64,000 nucleotides of DNA, from positions 205,745 through 269,744 of the forward strand of contig CAVQVS010000007.1 in the NCBI GenBank assembly GCA_963717215.1, read 5' to 3'. The notes under the pieces are model-generated. The model worked only from the letters and a program-made list of their open reading frames with translations. It searched no databases and had not been told where the DNA came from. This document shows, in pieces, positions 26,562 to 35,187 of the stretch. The stretch is from Roseiarcus sp963717215. Lineage in GTDB: Bacteria; Pseudomonadota; Alphaproteobacteria; Rhizobiales; Beijerinckiaceae. Positions within the stretch are counted from its first letter, which is position 1. Every line of letters begins with the position of its first letter. The translations under genes were made by a program, and so were the position numbers.

Positions 26562-27014
26562 TCAGCTCATCTTGCCGATCAGCAGTCCAATAAGGCCCGC
26601 GACGGCCACGGCGCCCCAAGGATTTCGCTTGATTCTCAACTCCACGTCGCCCTCGAGCGCCGTGAATTTGTCCTGCGCATTGGCGGCGGACTGGGAGAGG
26701 GTGTCGCTGGCCGAACCCACCGCGCTAACCACCTGATCTCGCCCTGACGACATCTGATTTTGTGCGAGCTCGGACACCTGCTGCGTGAGCTTGCCGATTT
26801 GATCGCGCAAGCCGGAGAAATCCAGGGAGGAGATGGCGTCCACGCCGCTGTTGACTGCGTCTTTGGCGCTTCCTACCGCCGAACGGGCTTTGCCGGCCGC
26901 GTCGTCGTAATAGCCTTGCGCCGTCGTCGACCGATCATTGGTCGCCTGACCCAAGATCTTTTCGCCCTGGCCGACCGCTGAACGGACCGTTCCTTCAAAA
27001 TTATCTTTGTTCAC
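26562..27014 (-). CDS. CsbD-like/DUF883 fusion protein
   Basis: A 150-residue protein from the GTG at 27014, which has a GGAG site upstream. Residues 1-55 match CsbD (NKDNFEGTVRSAVGQGEKIL, then GQATNDRSTTAQGYYDDAAG). The rest is a DUF883/ElaB-like amphipathic helix (LRDQIGKLTQQVSELAQNQM) ending in RIKRNPWGAVAVAGLIGLLI, the short membrane anchor with the typical GLIGLLIG glycines. ElaB-type proteins tether ribosomes or stress complexes to the membrane. First gene of the operon, behind a GGAAC-N16-GGTT element. Confidence 0.82.
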   Translation of the reverse strand: MNKDNFEGTVRSAVGQGEKILGQATNDRSTTAQGYYDDAAGKARSAVGSAKDAVNSGVDAISSLDFSGLRDQIGKLTQQVSELAQNQMSSGRDQVVSAVGSASDTLSQSAANAQDKFTALEGDVELRIKRNPWGAVAVAGLIGLLIGKMS

Positions 27015-27048
27015 TTGCGTCTCCTCGATCTGAGATGTGAACACACAT

Positions 27049-27073
27049 AACCCTTCAACCCGTAGATGGTTCC
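27049..27073 (-). promoter_or_regulatory. EcfG-type promoter for the CsbD/DUF883 operon
   Basis: On the minus strand GGAAC (27073-27069), 16 bases, GGTT (27052-27049), 35 bases before the start codon. Confidence 0.7.
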
Positions 27074-27196
27074 TCTGTGTCGGGCAAATGATTCCCCGCC
27101 GACGCGCAAGGCTTAGTCGAATCGCGCGTGTCAAAGAAAATCCGGTACTCGCCCTATTTGAGCGAAGAAAAGATTGAAACTTTCCAGAATTGGCGC

Positions 27197-27221
27197 GGAA
27201 CAAACAAAGCAAAAAGCCATT
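27197..27221 (+). promoter_or_regulatory. weak EcfG-like element before the catalase gene
   Basis: GGAAC (27197-27201), 16 bases, CATT (27218-27221), 48 bases before the catalase start. One mismatch to CGTT, so tentative. Confidence 0.35.
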
Positions 27222-27269
27222 GTCAGCCCGAGCGAGCGGCAATATTAACTTAGCAGTCAGGGAAATTCT

Positions 27270-28049
27270 ATGTTTTTACATCGCAAGGAGCTGATCCAGC
27301 CCGTCAACGTCGGCACGCCCGACGCCCGATTTGGCACTTACCTATTGGAACAGTTTGGCGGCGCCACCGGCGAACTGACGGCCGCGCTGCAATATTGGGT
27401 TCAGTCGTTCCATGTCGAGAACGCGGGCATTCGCGACATGCTCCAGGACATCGCCATCGAGGAATTCAGTCATCTCGAAATGGTCGGCAAGCTGATCGCG
27501 CAGCATACGCGTGATCTCGATCAGACCTCCGTACATGACGCCCCGCTGTTCAAGCTCAAGGGCGGCGGCCCGCACTTCCTCGACAGCCAGGGCAGCTGTT
27601 GGACAGCCGCTTACATCCAGGAGGGCGGCAACGTTGTTCGCGATCTGCGAGCGAACATCTCGGCCGAGGCCGGGGCACGCCAGACCTATGAGTCGCTAAT
27701 CAAGGCCTGCGACGACGAGGGCACCAAGAAGACGTTGCACCATCTGCTGACACGCGAGATCACCCACGCCAACATGTTCATGAAGGCGCTGGACGCCATG
27801 GGCAAGTTGGATGATCCGTTCTTCGGCAACATCCCGCCGGACGAGACGGTGAAGCTCGTGTTCAATCTCTCCCAGGACGAAGATGTGCGCGGTCCTTGGA
27901 ACGACGAGCCCGATTTCGAATACATCGCCGATCCGCAGCCGGAAGGCGGCCTGCCTGCGCCCCCGATCAATGCCGACGATGAAGGCCACGAGCTGCGATC
28001 AGGAAAGCCGAAGAAGAGGCGAAATGGGGCTACGATCCCTGCGGCCTAG
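27270..28049 (+). CDS. manganese catalase
   Basis: A 259-residue non-haem, di-manganese catalase. The four-helix ferritin-like core shows QFGGATGELTAALQYWVQSF, IEEFSHLEMVGKLIAQHT (Glu and His ligands), an ISAEAGARQTYESLI helix and LLTREITHANMFMKALDAMG (second Glu and His pair). The C-terminal tail is the usual extended, Pro-rich segment. It converts hydrogen peroxide to water and oxygen in the cytoplasm. Its place beside DUF892, CsbD and DUF883 genes marks it as part of the stress island. Confidence 0.94.
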   Translation: MFLHRKELIQPVNVGTPDARFGTYLLEQFGGATGELTAALQYWVQSFHVENAGIRDMLQDIAIEEFSHLEMVGKLIAQHTRDLDQTSVHDAPLFKLKGGGPHFLDSQGSCWTAAYIQEGGNVVRDLRANISAEAGARQTYESLIKACDDEGTKKTLHHLLTREITHANMFMKALDAMGKLDDPFFGNIPPDETVKLVFNLSQDEDVRGPWNDEPDFEYIADPQPEGGLPAPPINADDEGHELRSGKPKKRRNGATIPAA

Positions 28050-28157
28050 CTGACGGTCGCAAAGCTTCGGGCCGTCGCGTCTGTCCGACGACGACTTCGT
28101 TTGCCAGCGCTCGAAGCTGAAACTGGTCTTCCATCCCGCGTGATGACGTTAACGCAC

Positions 28158-28182
28158 GGAACCATATGTCGCCTCGCGCGTC
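28158..28182 (+). promoter_or_regulatory. EcfG-like promoter for the DUF892 gene
   Basis: GGAAC (28158-28162), 16 bases, CGTC (28179-28182), 24 bases before the start codon. One mismatch in the -10 part. Confidence 0.55.
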
Positions 28183-28206
28183 CTTAGCCATCACAAGGAG
28201 ATCCCT

Positions 28207-28710
28207 ATGCCTGAGAAAACACTGAACGACCTCTTTCTGGCGCACCTGAAGGACATTTACTACGCCGAGAAGAAGATCTATCGGACGCTTCCCAAGATGG
28301 TGAAGGCGGCGAAAGAGCCGGAACTCAAGAAGGCTTTCACGACACATCGCGAGGAGACGCAGGGCCAGATCGAACGTCTCGAGCAGGTGTTCGAGATGAT
28401 CGGCAAACGGCCCCAGGCCAAGCCCTGCGATGCGATCAATGGCATCGTCGCGGAAGGCGAGGAGACGATCGAGGAGTTCGGCGAAAGCCCGGCGATCGAC
28501 ACCGGTCTCGTGGCCTCCGGCCAGGCGGTCGAACATTATGAGATGGCGCGCTACGGCGCACTCGCCGGGTGGGCGACCCAGCTCGGAATGAAGGATGCCG
28601 CCGTGCTTCTGAACCAAACCCTGCAAGAGGAAATGAACGCGGAAAAGCTGCTGACGCAAATCGCGAAGAGCAAAGCCGACAAGGCGGCCACCACTAAGAT
28701 GGCGGCGTAG
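28207..28710 (+). CDS. DUF892 (YciE/YciF-like) ferritin-like protein
   Basis: A 167-residue helical protein of the YciE/YciF family (PF05974): TLNDLFLAHLKDIYYAEKKI, LPKMVKAAKEPELKKAFTTH, then ETQGQIERLEQVFEMIGKRP and AVEHYEMARYGALAGWATQL, which carry the Glu and His of a ferritin-like di-metal site. Members are stress-induced in many bacteria and structurally resemble rubrerythrin. The ATG follows an AAGGAGA site. It ends in TAG, an example of normal amber termination in this genome. Confidence 0.92.
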   Translation: MPEKTLNDLFLAHLKDIYYAEKKIYRTLPKMVKAAKEPELKKAFTTHREETQGQIERLEQVFEMIGKRPQAKPCDAINGIVAEGEETIEEFGESPAIDTGLVASGQAVEHYEMARYGALAGWATQLGMKDAAVLLNQTLQEEMNAEKLLTQIAKSKADKAATTKMAA

Positions 28711-28861
28711 CAGCCAGGGGGTAGATGGCGCGGGCGAGCGGCTCGCGCCACCCCTCGGCGATAGAGATCGGCGCGGTCATAATAGGGCGTTCTTCACCTC
28801 GCTGCTTTGCGAGGTGGAAACGCTCTTTTCGCTTGCCGTCATGACCGCAAGCACGCAATGG

Positions 28862-29209
28862 CTAAACCGTAAAGCTCACGCCGCAGCCGCAGGATGCGAC
28901 CGCATTCGGGTTCTTGACCCTGAACGACTGGCCCATCAGGTCGTCGACGAAATCGAGTTCGGCGCCTTTCAGCATTTCAAGCGACACCGGATCTACCAGC
29001 AGGGTCGCGCCATCGCGGGTTACCGCCACGTCGTCCTGGGCGCGGCTCCGTTCGACGTCGAACGCATATTGGAAGCCTGAGCAGCCGCCGCCCTTGACCG
29101 AGATTCGCAATGCCGCGCCGGCCTCGCCCTTCAGAATCTTATTCAATCGCCGCGCGGCGCTGGCGCTGATCGTAACCCCCTCAAGCGTCGGTGAGACGGC
29201 TTCGTTCAT
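28862..29209 (-). CDS. erpA: A-type iron-sulfur cluster carrier (ErpA/IscA-like)
   Basis: A 115-residue protein taking the ATG at 29209. It has the three conserved cysteines of A-type carriers: GGGCSGFQYAF and, at the C-terminus, SCGCGVSF. These proteins receive Fe-S clusters from the scaffold and pass them to apoproteins. The gene is divergent from dgt; erpA next to dgt-argS is a usual order in Hyphomicrobiales, which favours the erpA label over iscA. Confidence 0.9.
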   Translation of the reverse strand: MNEAVSPTLEGVTISASAARRLNKILKGEAGAALRISVKGGGCSGFQYAFDVERSRAQDDVAVTRDGATLLVDPVSLEMLKGAELDFVDDLMGQSFRVKNPNAVASCGCGVSFTV

Positions 29210-29297
29210 GATGCTGGCCTTTAATCGCTTGCGCCGTGGACCCGGCGCCATCAAGAATCCCTGTACCCAAAGATATGGACGCCGAGCGAAGAGCGCA

Positions 29298-30515
29298 ATG
29301 TCAAGGCGATCGATGGTGGACAAACCCAGTTTGACGGCTCGCGCGCCTTACGCCGCCGACCCCGCTCGGGCGCCGCGACTTGTCGGCGAGCCGCCGTCGC
29401 CAACGCGGACGGAATTCCAGCGGGATCGCGACCGCATCGTCCATTCGACCGCGTTCCGCCGTCTCGCCCACAAGACCCAGGTTTTCGTCCATCATGAGAG
29501 CGACCACTTCCGCACCCGCCTCACCCACACGATCGAGGTGGCGCAGATCGCGCGCGCGCTCGCCCGCGCCTTGAGGCTTGACGACGATTTGGCGGAGGCG
29601 GTCGCGCTTGGCCACGATCTCGGCCATACGCCCTTCGGCCATACCGGCGAGGACGCACTCGACGCCTGCATGGCCGAATATGGCGGCTTCGACCATAACA
29701 GCCACGCCTTGCGCATCGTGACCGAACTCGAGCGCCATTACGCCGAGTTCGACGGGCTCAACCTGAGCCAGCCGACGCTCGCGGGGCTAATCAAGCATAA
29801 CGGACCACTGCTCGAAGCCTCGGGCGCCCCGACGGAGCGCTACCAGGCGCGCGGCGTTCCGGCTGCGGTCCTGCGCTACGATGCAAGGCAAAGCCTGGAC
29901 CTCAGCCTTCATGCGAGCCTCGAAGCGCAAGCGGCTGCGATCGCTGATGATATCGCCTATAATGCGCATGACATCGACGATGGCCTCCGGGCTGGTCTGT
30001 TTGCCCTCTACGAGCTTCGCGCCGCCGTTCCGTACGTCGATGGCCTGATGGCAGAGATCGACGAGCTTCATCCGGGCCTCGAGGCCCCCCGGGCAATCCA
30101 TGAGCTGACCCGTCGCCTCATTACCCGGTTCATAGAGGATGCGATCGGCGAGACCGGCCGGCGGATCGACGAAACGGGGGTCGAGAGTCCGGACGCGGTC
30201 GCCGCCGGCGGGCGAACTCTCGTTGGGCACTCGACGGTTATCGGGGCGGCCGATCGCGACATCAAGGCCTTTCTCATGACCCGCATGTACCGGCACCCGG
30301 GCGTCAAAAAGGTCCGCGAGCAGGCGGACGCGATCGTACGGCACCTGTTCGAGGCCTTCGTGAGCGATCCCTCCGCCATGCCGCCCGAATGGGCCGCCAA
30401 GGCCGACGGGGAAATACGCGCGCGCGCCGTCGCCGACTACATCGCCGGCATGACGGACCGGTTCGCGATCACCGAGCACGCGCGGCTTTTTGACGGCGCT
30501 TCCGACTTGCGATAG
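29298..30515 (+). CDS. dgt: deoxyguanosinetriphosphate triphosphohydrolase-like HD protein
   Basis: A 405-residue HD-domain phosphohydrolase. The metal-binding residues are visible: FRRLAHKTQVF, RLTHTIEVAQIARAL, then ALGHDLGHTPFGHTGEDAL (the HD pair) and the later DDIAYNAHDIDDGLR. The family cleaves dNTPs to deoxynucleoside and triphosphate and so adjusts dNTP pools. It is followed after 56 bases by argS, as in many alphaproteobacteria. An alternative start is the ATG at 29313. Confidence 0.92.
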   Translation: MSRRSMVDKPSLTARAPYAADPARAPRLVGEPPSPTRTEFQRDRDRIVHSTAFRRLAHKTQVFVHHESDHFRTRLTHTIEVAQIARALARALRLDDDLAEAVALGHDLGHTPFGHTGEDALDACMAEYGGFDHNSHALRIVTELERHYAEFDGLNLSQPTLAGLIKHNGPLLEASGAPTERYQARGVPAAVLRYDARQSLDLSLHASLEAQAAAIADDIAYNAHDIDDGLRAGLFALYELRAAVPYVDGLMAEIDELHPGLEAPRAIHELTRRLITRFIEDAIGETGRRIDETGVESPDAVAAGGRTLVGHSTVIGAADRDIKAFLMTRMYRHPGVKKVREQADAIVRHLFEAFVSDPSAMPPEWAAKADGEIRARAVADYIAGMTDRFAITEHARLFDGASDLR

Positions 30516-30571
30516 AGGCGCGCGCTCGCAACTCGCACTGCGTTTGTGACGTCTCGCCCAAGTCAGGATCC

Positions 30572-32347
30572 ATGAATATTTTCGCCGACTTCCAGTCGCG
30601 CATCGCGGGCCTGCTCGAAAAGCGGATTGCGGCCGGCGAATTGCCGGACGACCTCGATCTTGGCCGCTTCGTCGTCGAGCCGCCGCGCGAGGCGGCTCAT
30701 GGCGACCTCTCCACCAACGCGGCGATGGTCTATGCGCGGGAAGCAAAGCAAGCAGGCTCGAATCCGCGCGCCCTGGCGGAACGGCTTGTCGCTGATCTCA
30801 AGCTTGAACCGGACGTGCAGAGCGCGGAGGCCGCCGGCCCCGGCTTCATCAATATCGTCCTTGAGCCCGAGGTTTACGAGAAAGTCCTAAAAGCGGTTCT
30901 CACTCACGGCCAGCGCTACGGCGCGGGGGCGGCGAGCGTGGGGGGACCGGTCAACGTCGAATTTGTGAGCGCCAATCCGACCGGCCCGATGCATGTTGGC
31001 CATGCGCGCGGCGCCGTGTTCGGGGACGCCCTTTCGAGCCTCTTGATCTTCTCCGGCCGCCAAGCGACGCGGGAATATTACATCAACGACGCCGGTGGCC
31101 AGGTCGACGTGTTGGCGCGCTCGGCCTTCCTGCGTTATCGCGAGGCCTTGGGCGAGGACATCGGCCCGATCCCCGAGGGCCTCTATCCCGGCGACTATCT
31201 GAAGCCCGTCGCCCAGTATCTCGCGCGCGAATTTGGCGCGGGCCTTGTGAGCAAGCCCGAAGCGCAGTGGCTGCCGATCGTGCGCAAGCGCGCCATTGAC
31301 GCCATGATGACGATGATTCGCGAGGATCTCGCGGCGCTCGCCATCACGCACGACGTGTTCGCCTCCGAGCGCGCGCTGACCGGCGCCGATGGCGGCGAGG
31401 ACCGGGTGCGCGAGACGATCGACTGGCTCCGGGCGAAGGGGCTCGTCTACCAGGGCCGTTTGGAGCGGCCGAAAGGCGCGCCCGCGGAGGATTGGGAGGA
31501 TCGCGAGCAGACCCTGTTCCGCTCGACCGGTTTCGGCGACGACGTCGACCGGCCGCTCATCAAGTCCGATGGCGGATACACCTATTTCGCCAGCGACATC
31601 GCCTACCACAAGACGAAGATCGACCGGGGTTTCCGGACCTTGGTCGACGTGTGGGGCGCCGATCACGGCGGCTATGTCAAACGCATGCAGGCCGCGGTCA
31701 CCGCGTTGTCGGACGGCAAGGCCAAACTCGAGGTGCGCCTTTGCCAGCTCGTGCGCCTCATGCGCGCCGGCGAACCTGTCAAAATGTCGAAACGTTCCGG
31801 GGATTTCGTGACGTTGCGTGAGGTGGTGGATGAGGTTGGCGCGGACGCCGTCCGGTTCATCATGCTGATGCGCAAGAACGACGCCACGCTCGATTTCGAC
31901 ATGGCGAAGGTGATCGAGCAAAGCCAGGACAACCCGGTCTTTTACGTCCAGTACGCCCACGCGCGCGCACGTAGCGTCATGAGGCAGGGCAAACTGGTCT
32001 TTGCGGACTTCGATCTTGATCAAAAGGCGCTCGTTCACGCCGACTTCTCGCTTTTGGCTGACGAGGGGGAGCGGGAGCTGATGCGAACCTTCGGGCAGTA
32101 TCCTCGCGCTGTTCGGCAGGCCGCCGAGGCGCACGAGCCTCATCGGATCGCCTTTTTCGCCCATGATTTGGCGACGCGCTTTCACGCGCATTGGAATAGG
32201 GGGAAAGACGCGCCACGTTTGCGGTTTGTTAACGAGAAAGAACGAAATTTATCGTATGCGAGATTGGCTTTGGTCGCGGCCGTGAGCCTTGTTTTGGCCT
32301 CTGCATTGTCAATTTTGGGCGTTAGCGCGCCTGAGGAGATGCGGTAG
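30572..32347 (+). CDS. argS: arginyl-tRNA synthetase
   Basis: A 591-residue class I aminoacyl-tRNA synthetase. After the N-terminal Add-1 tRNA-recognition domain comes NVEFVSANPTGPMHVGHARG (HIGH motif as HVGH), then the KMSKRSGDFVTL motif (KMSKS equivalent) and the C-terminal anticodon-binding DALR domain with YVQYAHARARSVMRQ. It charges tRNA-Arg. Gene order dgt-argS-SPOR protein matches related genomes. Confidence 0.97.
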   Translation: MNIFADFQSRIAGLLEKRIAAGELPDDLDLGRFVVEPPREAAHGDLSTNAAMVYAREAKQAGSNPRALAERLVADLKLEPDVQSAEAAGPGFINIVLEPEVYEKVLKAVLTHGQRYGAGAASVGGPVNVEFVSANPTGPMHVGHARGAVFGDALSSLLIFSGRQATREYYINDAGGQVDVLARSAFLRYREALGEDIGPIPEGLYPGDYLKPVAQYLAREFGAGLVSKPEAQWLPIVRKRAIDAMMTMIREDLAALAITHDVFASERALTGADGGEDRVRETIDWLRAKGLVYQGRLERPKGAPAEDWEDREQTLFRSTGFGDDVDRPLIKSDGGYTYFASDIAYHKTKIDRGFRTLVDVWGADHGGYVKRMQAAVTALSDGKAKLEVRLCQLVRLMRAGEPVKMSKRSGDFVTLREVVDEVGADAVRFIMLMRKNDATLDFDMAKVIEQSQDNPVFYVQYAHARARSVMRQGKLVFADFDLDQKALVHADFSLLADEGERELMRTFGQYPRAVRQAAEAHEPHRIAFFAHDLATRFHAHWNRGKDAPRLRFVNEKERNLSYARLALVAAVSLVLASALSILGVSAPEEMR

Positions 32348-32415
32348 CGGATTTGTTGGCTTGGGCGGCGCTTGACGTTCCGCCTTAGTGATGACCCGCG
32401 ACGAGTGAGGGTGAG

Positions 32416-33885
32416 ATGAGTATTTCCGGGTCCCGTGCAACGGACGAGATCAACCTCGACGAATTCGAGCGGCGATTGCGCGCCGCGGGCGCTCAGCAGT
32501 CGCAGACCGAAGACCCGCTCGCGGAGCTGTCGCGTTTGGTCGAATTCTCGCACCTGGGGAGCGCCAACGGCGAGACGCCGGCGCGCCGCCCGGCCGAGGC
32601 CGCGGTCGTGCGCACGGCGCCTTTGACCTCGATTGAACCCTCGACGCTCCGGCCGACGCTCGATGATGAAGTGGAGGAACTCGCGCCTGGCGCGTCCGAG
32701 GCCGACCGCGAGGCGCGCCGGGATTACGAGTTCGACCCCCATCATTCCGACGCCGCTTCCGCCGCGGGTGAGGAACGCCGGCCCACGCGCTGGAAGCTCG
32801 CCGTATCGGCGCTGGCGCTCGCCGGCGTCGCCATGATCGGCGGTGTTTTCGCGCTGAGGCATGGGGGGGCGGGCTTCAGCAAAGACGCCCCGTTCATCGC
32901 GGCGGCGCAGGGACCGACGAAGGTTGCGCCGCCCAGCGACCAGACGGTCACGACGTCCAGCGACGCTGGCGCCACTCTGCTTCATGACACCGGGAAGTCG
33001 ACCCCGGTCAAAGTCGTCAATTCCGAGGAGCAGCCCGTCGACTTGAACGCACAAGCCGCGGCCAACAATCCTGCGCCTGCGCCTGCGGCTCAAGGTGGCA
33101 CGACGGACCCGGCGCTCACGGCGATCATCAATACCCCGCTTGTCGCTCCGCAGCCCGCTCCGCCGCCGAAGGGTATGACGTCGGAATTCCCCGACCCGAA
33201 ACCCGTGCGTACGATCTCGCTCAGGCCCGATGGGACGCCGATTGGCGTGACCAGCCCGCCTGATCAGCCGGCAAGCATCGCCAACCTCACGCCCGCGCCG
33301 GCGCAGCAGGCAAGCAACCCGGCCGTCGCGCCGAGCGCTCCTCAGCCAGCCAGTCCGGTGCCGAGGACGACAAGCGACGCGGCCGGCGCCGCGCAGCCGT
33401 CGACGCCCAAGATCGAATTGCCGACCAAGCTTTCACCGCCCAAGTCGGCCGCGCGCGTCGCGGTCGGCAAGACAGACACGACGGCGCCTGACGGGACGGC
33501 GCAGATTCCCCCTGGCGAAGCACAAAACAGCGCTCCGGCAAAACCTGAAAAGGCGAAGAAGCCGAAGCCCGGACAGGTCGTCGATGCGACCGAGACGACT
33601 GGCGCGATCGCGACGCCTGTCGACGCCACCGCCGCGACCACGTCTGGCGGATGGTCGGTTCAGCTGGCCGCGCCCAAATCTGAGGCGGAAGCAAAAAGCA
33701 CGGCGGCAAAGTTGACCGCCAAGTACGGCGCCGAACTCAATGGCTCGGCGATTGGCGTGCACAAGGCTGAGGTCAACGGCGACACCATTTACCGGTTGCG
33801 CGTGAGCGGCCTGACGAAGGCTGACGCCGCGGCGATGTGCGCTCGCCTCAAAGGCGAAGGCGGGCAGTGCTTCATCGCCAAATAG
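32416..33885 (+). CDS. SPOR-domain membrane protein
   Basis: A 489-residue protein with one transmembrane helix (LAVSALALAGVAMIGGVFAL, near residue 130) after a cytoplasmic, acidic N-terminus. A long Pro/Ala/Gln-rich periplasmic linker leads to the C-terminal SPOR domain (GGWSVQLAAPKSEAEAKSTA, then YRLRVSGLTKADAAAMCARL and CFIAK). SPOR domains bind denuded peptidoglycan at the division site. It lies between argS and nagZ, the conserved position of this gene in Hyphomicrobiales. Confidence 0.9.
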   Translation: MSISGSRATDEINLDEFERRLRAAGAQQSQTEDPLAELSRLVEFSHLGSANGETPARRPAEAAVVRTAPLTSIEPSTLRPTLDDEVEELAPGASEADREARRDYEFDPHHSDAASAAGEERRPTRWKLAVSALALAGVAMIGGVFALRHGGAGFSKDAPFIAAAQGPTKVAPPSDQTVTTSSDAGATLLHDTGKSTPVKVVNSEEQPVDLNAQAAANNPAPAPAAQGGTTDPALTAIINTPLVAPQPAPPPKGMTSEFPDPKPVRTISLRPDGTPIGVTSPPDQPASIANLTPAPAQQASNPAVAPSAPQPASPVPRTTSDAAGAAQPSTPKIELPTKLSPPKSAARVAVGKTDTTAPDGTAQIPPGEAQNSAPAKPEKAKKPKPGQVVDATETTGAIATPVDATAATTSGGWSVQLAAPKSEAEAKSTAAKLTAKYGAELNGSAIGVHKAEVNGDTIYRLRVSGLTKADAAAMCARLKGEGGQCFIAK

Positions 33886-33909
33886 GTGAAGCGCCTGCGA
33901 ACCGGCATC

Positions 33910-34000
33910 GTCATTGCGAGCGAAGCGAAGCAATCCAGGGGAACGTAGAGCGCCCCACGGCTCCTGGATCGCCGCGTCGCTTCCCTCCTGGCGATAACGA
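33910..34000. repeat. REP-like palindromic intergenic repeat, copy 1
   Basis: The segment starts GTCATTGCGAGCGAAGCGAA then GCAATCCAGG, and ends with an imperfect inverted counterpart (CCTGGATCGCC ... TCGCTTCCCTCC). A second copy lies at 55075-55164. Such foldable elements are common between genes in alphaproteobacteria. Confidence 0.65.
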
Positions 34001-34042
34001 TCTGGGCCGGATGGATTATGTTCCAGACTAGCGGAGCCACCA

Positions 34043-35054
34043 ATGCCCAAGGCCTTCATCAGCGGCTGCGCGGGCCTCGCGCTCAATGACGAGGAGCGGG
34101 CCTTCCTGCGTCGGGAAGACCCTTGGGGGCTGATCCTCTTCAAACGCAACATCGCCGATCGCGAGCAGGTGCGCGCGCTGACGCATTCGTTCCGGGACAG
34201 CGTCGGCCGCGCCGACGCGCCTGTATTGATCGATCAGGAGGGCGGACGCGTTCAGCGCATGGCGCCGCCTCACTGGCGCTCGTACCCGGCTGCGGCCACG
34301 ATCGAAGCGGGCCTCGAGCCGATCCAAGGCCGAGGCCGTGGCGCGTCTGGTTGCTCGCCTCATCGCGCATGATCTCATCGAAGTTGGAATCACCATCGAC
34401 TGTGCGCCTGTGCTCGATGTCGCGGGCGAGGGCATGCACAACGCCATCGGCTCGCGGGCTTTCTCATCCCGCCCCGAACGCGTCGCGGCGATGGGCCGAG
34501 CGGTCGCCGAGGGGCTGCTCGAGGGCGGGGTCGCGCCCGTCATCAAGCACATGCCGGGACACGGCCGCGCGCGGGTGGACAGCCATCACGAATTGCCTGT
34601 CGTCGACGCCACACGCAGCGACCTCAAACATGATTTTGCGCCGTTTGCGGCGCTCAAAGACCTGCCGATGGCGATGAGCGCCCACCTCCTCTACACGGCG
34701 ATCGATCCCAAGCGGCCGGCGACAGCGTCGCCGATCGTGGTTGCGGAAATCATGCGCGGCGAGATCGGGTTCGACGGACTTATCCTGAGCGATGACCTGT
34801 CGATGAAGGCGCTCACCGGCTCGTTCGAAGAGCGCGCCGCAGCCGTGATCGAGGCCGGCCTCGACATCGTCCTGCACTGCAACGGCGACATGGAGGAGGG
34901 CCGCGCCGTGGCCTCGGCCACGCCGATGCTTTCCGGCGCCTCGCTACGGCGCGCCAATGCCGCCGTAGCCACGATAAAGGCGCCGCAGCCGTTCGATATC
35001 GAGCGCGGCGAGCGCGAGCTTGCGGCCCTTAACGCCGAACTGGGCGTCGCGTAG
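34043..35054 (+). pseudogene. nagZ: beta-N-acetylhexosaminidase NagZ (single-base frameshift)
   Basis: Two frames give a complete GH3 NagZ of about 336 residues. The first has ISGCAGLALNDEERAFLRRE, GLILFKRNI and VLIDQEGGRVQRM; the second KAEAVARLVARLIAHDLIEV, then APVIKHMPGHGRARVDSHHE (the catalytic His/Asp loop) and GFDGLILSDDLSMKALTG (nucleophile Asp). Dropping one C near 34325 restores the frame. NagZ removes N-acetylglucosamine from anhydro-muropeptides during cell-wall recycling. The gene follows the SPOR gene, its usual place. Because nagZ is widely conserved, a sequence error is likely. Confidence 0.85.
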
Positions 35055-35187
35055 AGCCAGACCCCTCGACGATGGAGGCGGCGCGTGATCTCGCGGTCCT
35101 GAACAGACCACCCGAACGCTGACGGCTTGATCGCCGGGGGCGGTCCGGGCATGACAAGGCTCGGCTGTATCGCGAGAGAAAGACGAC

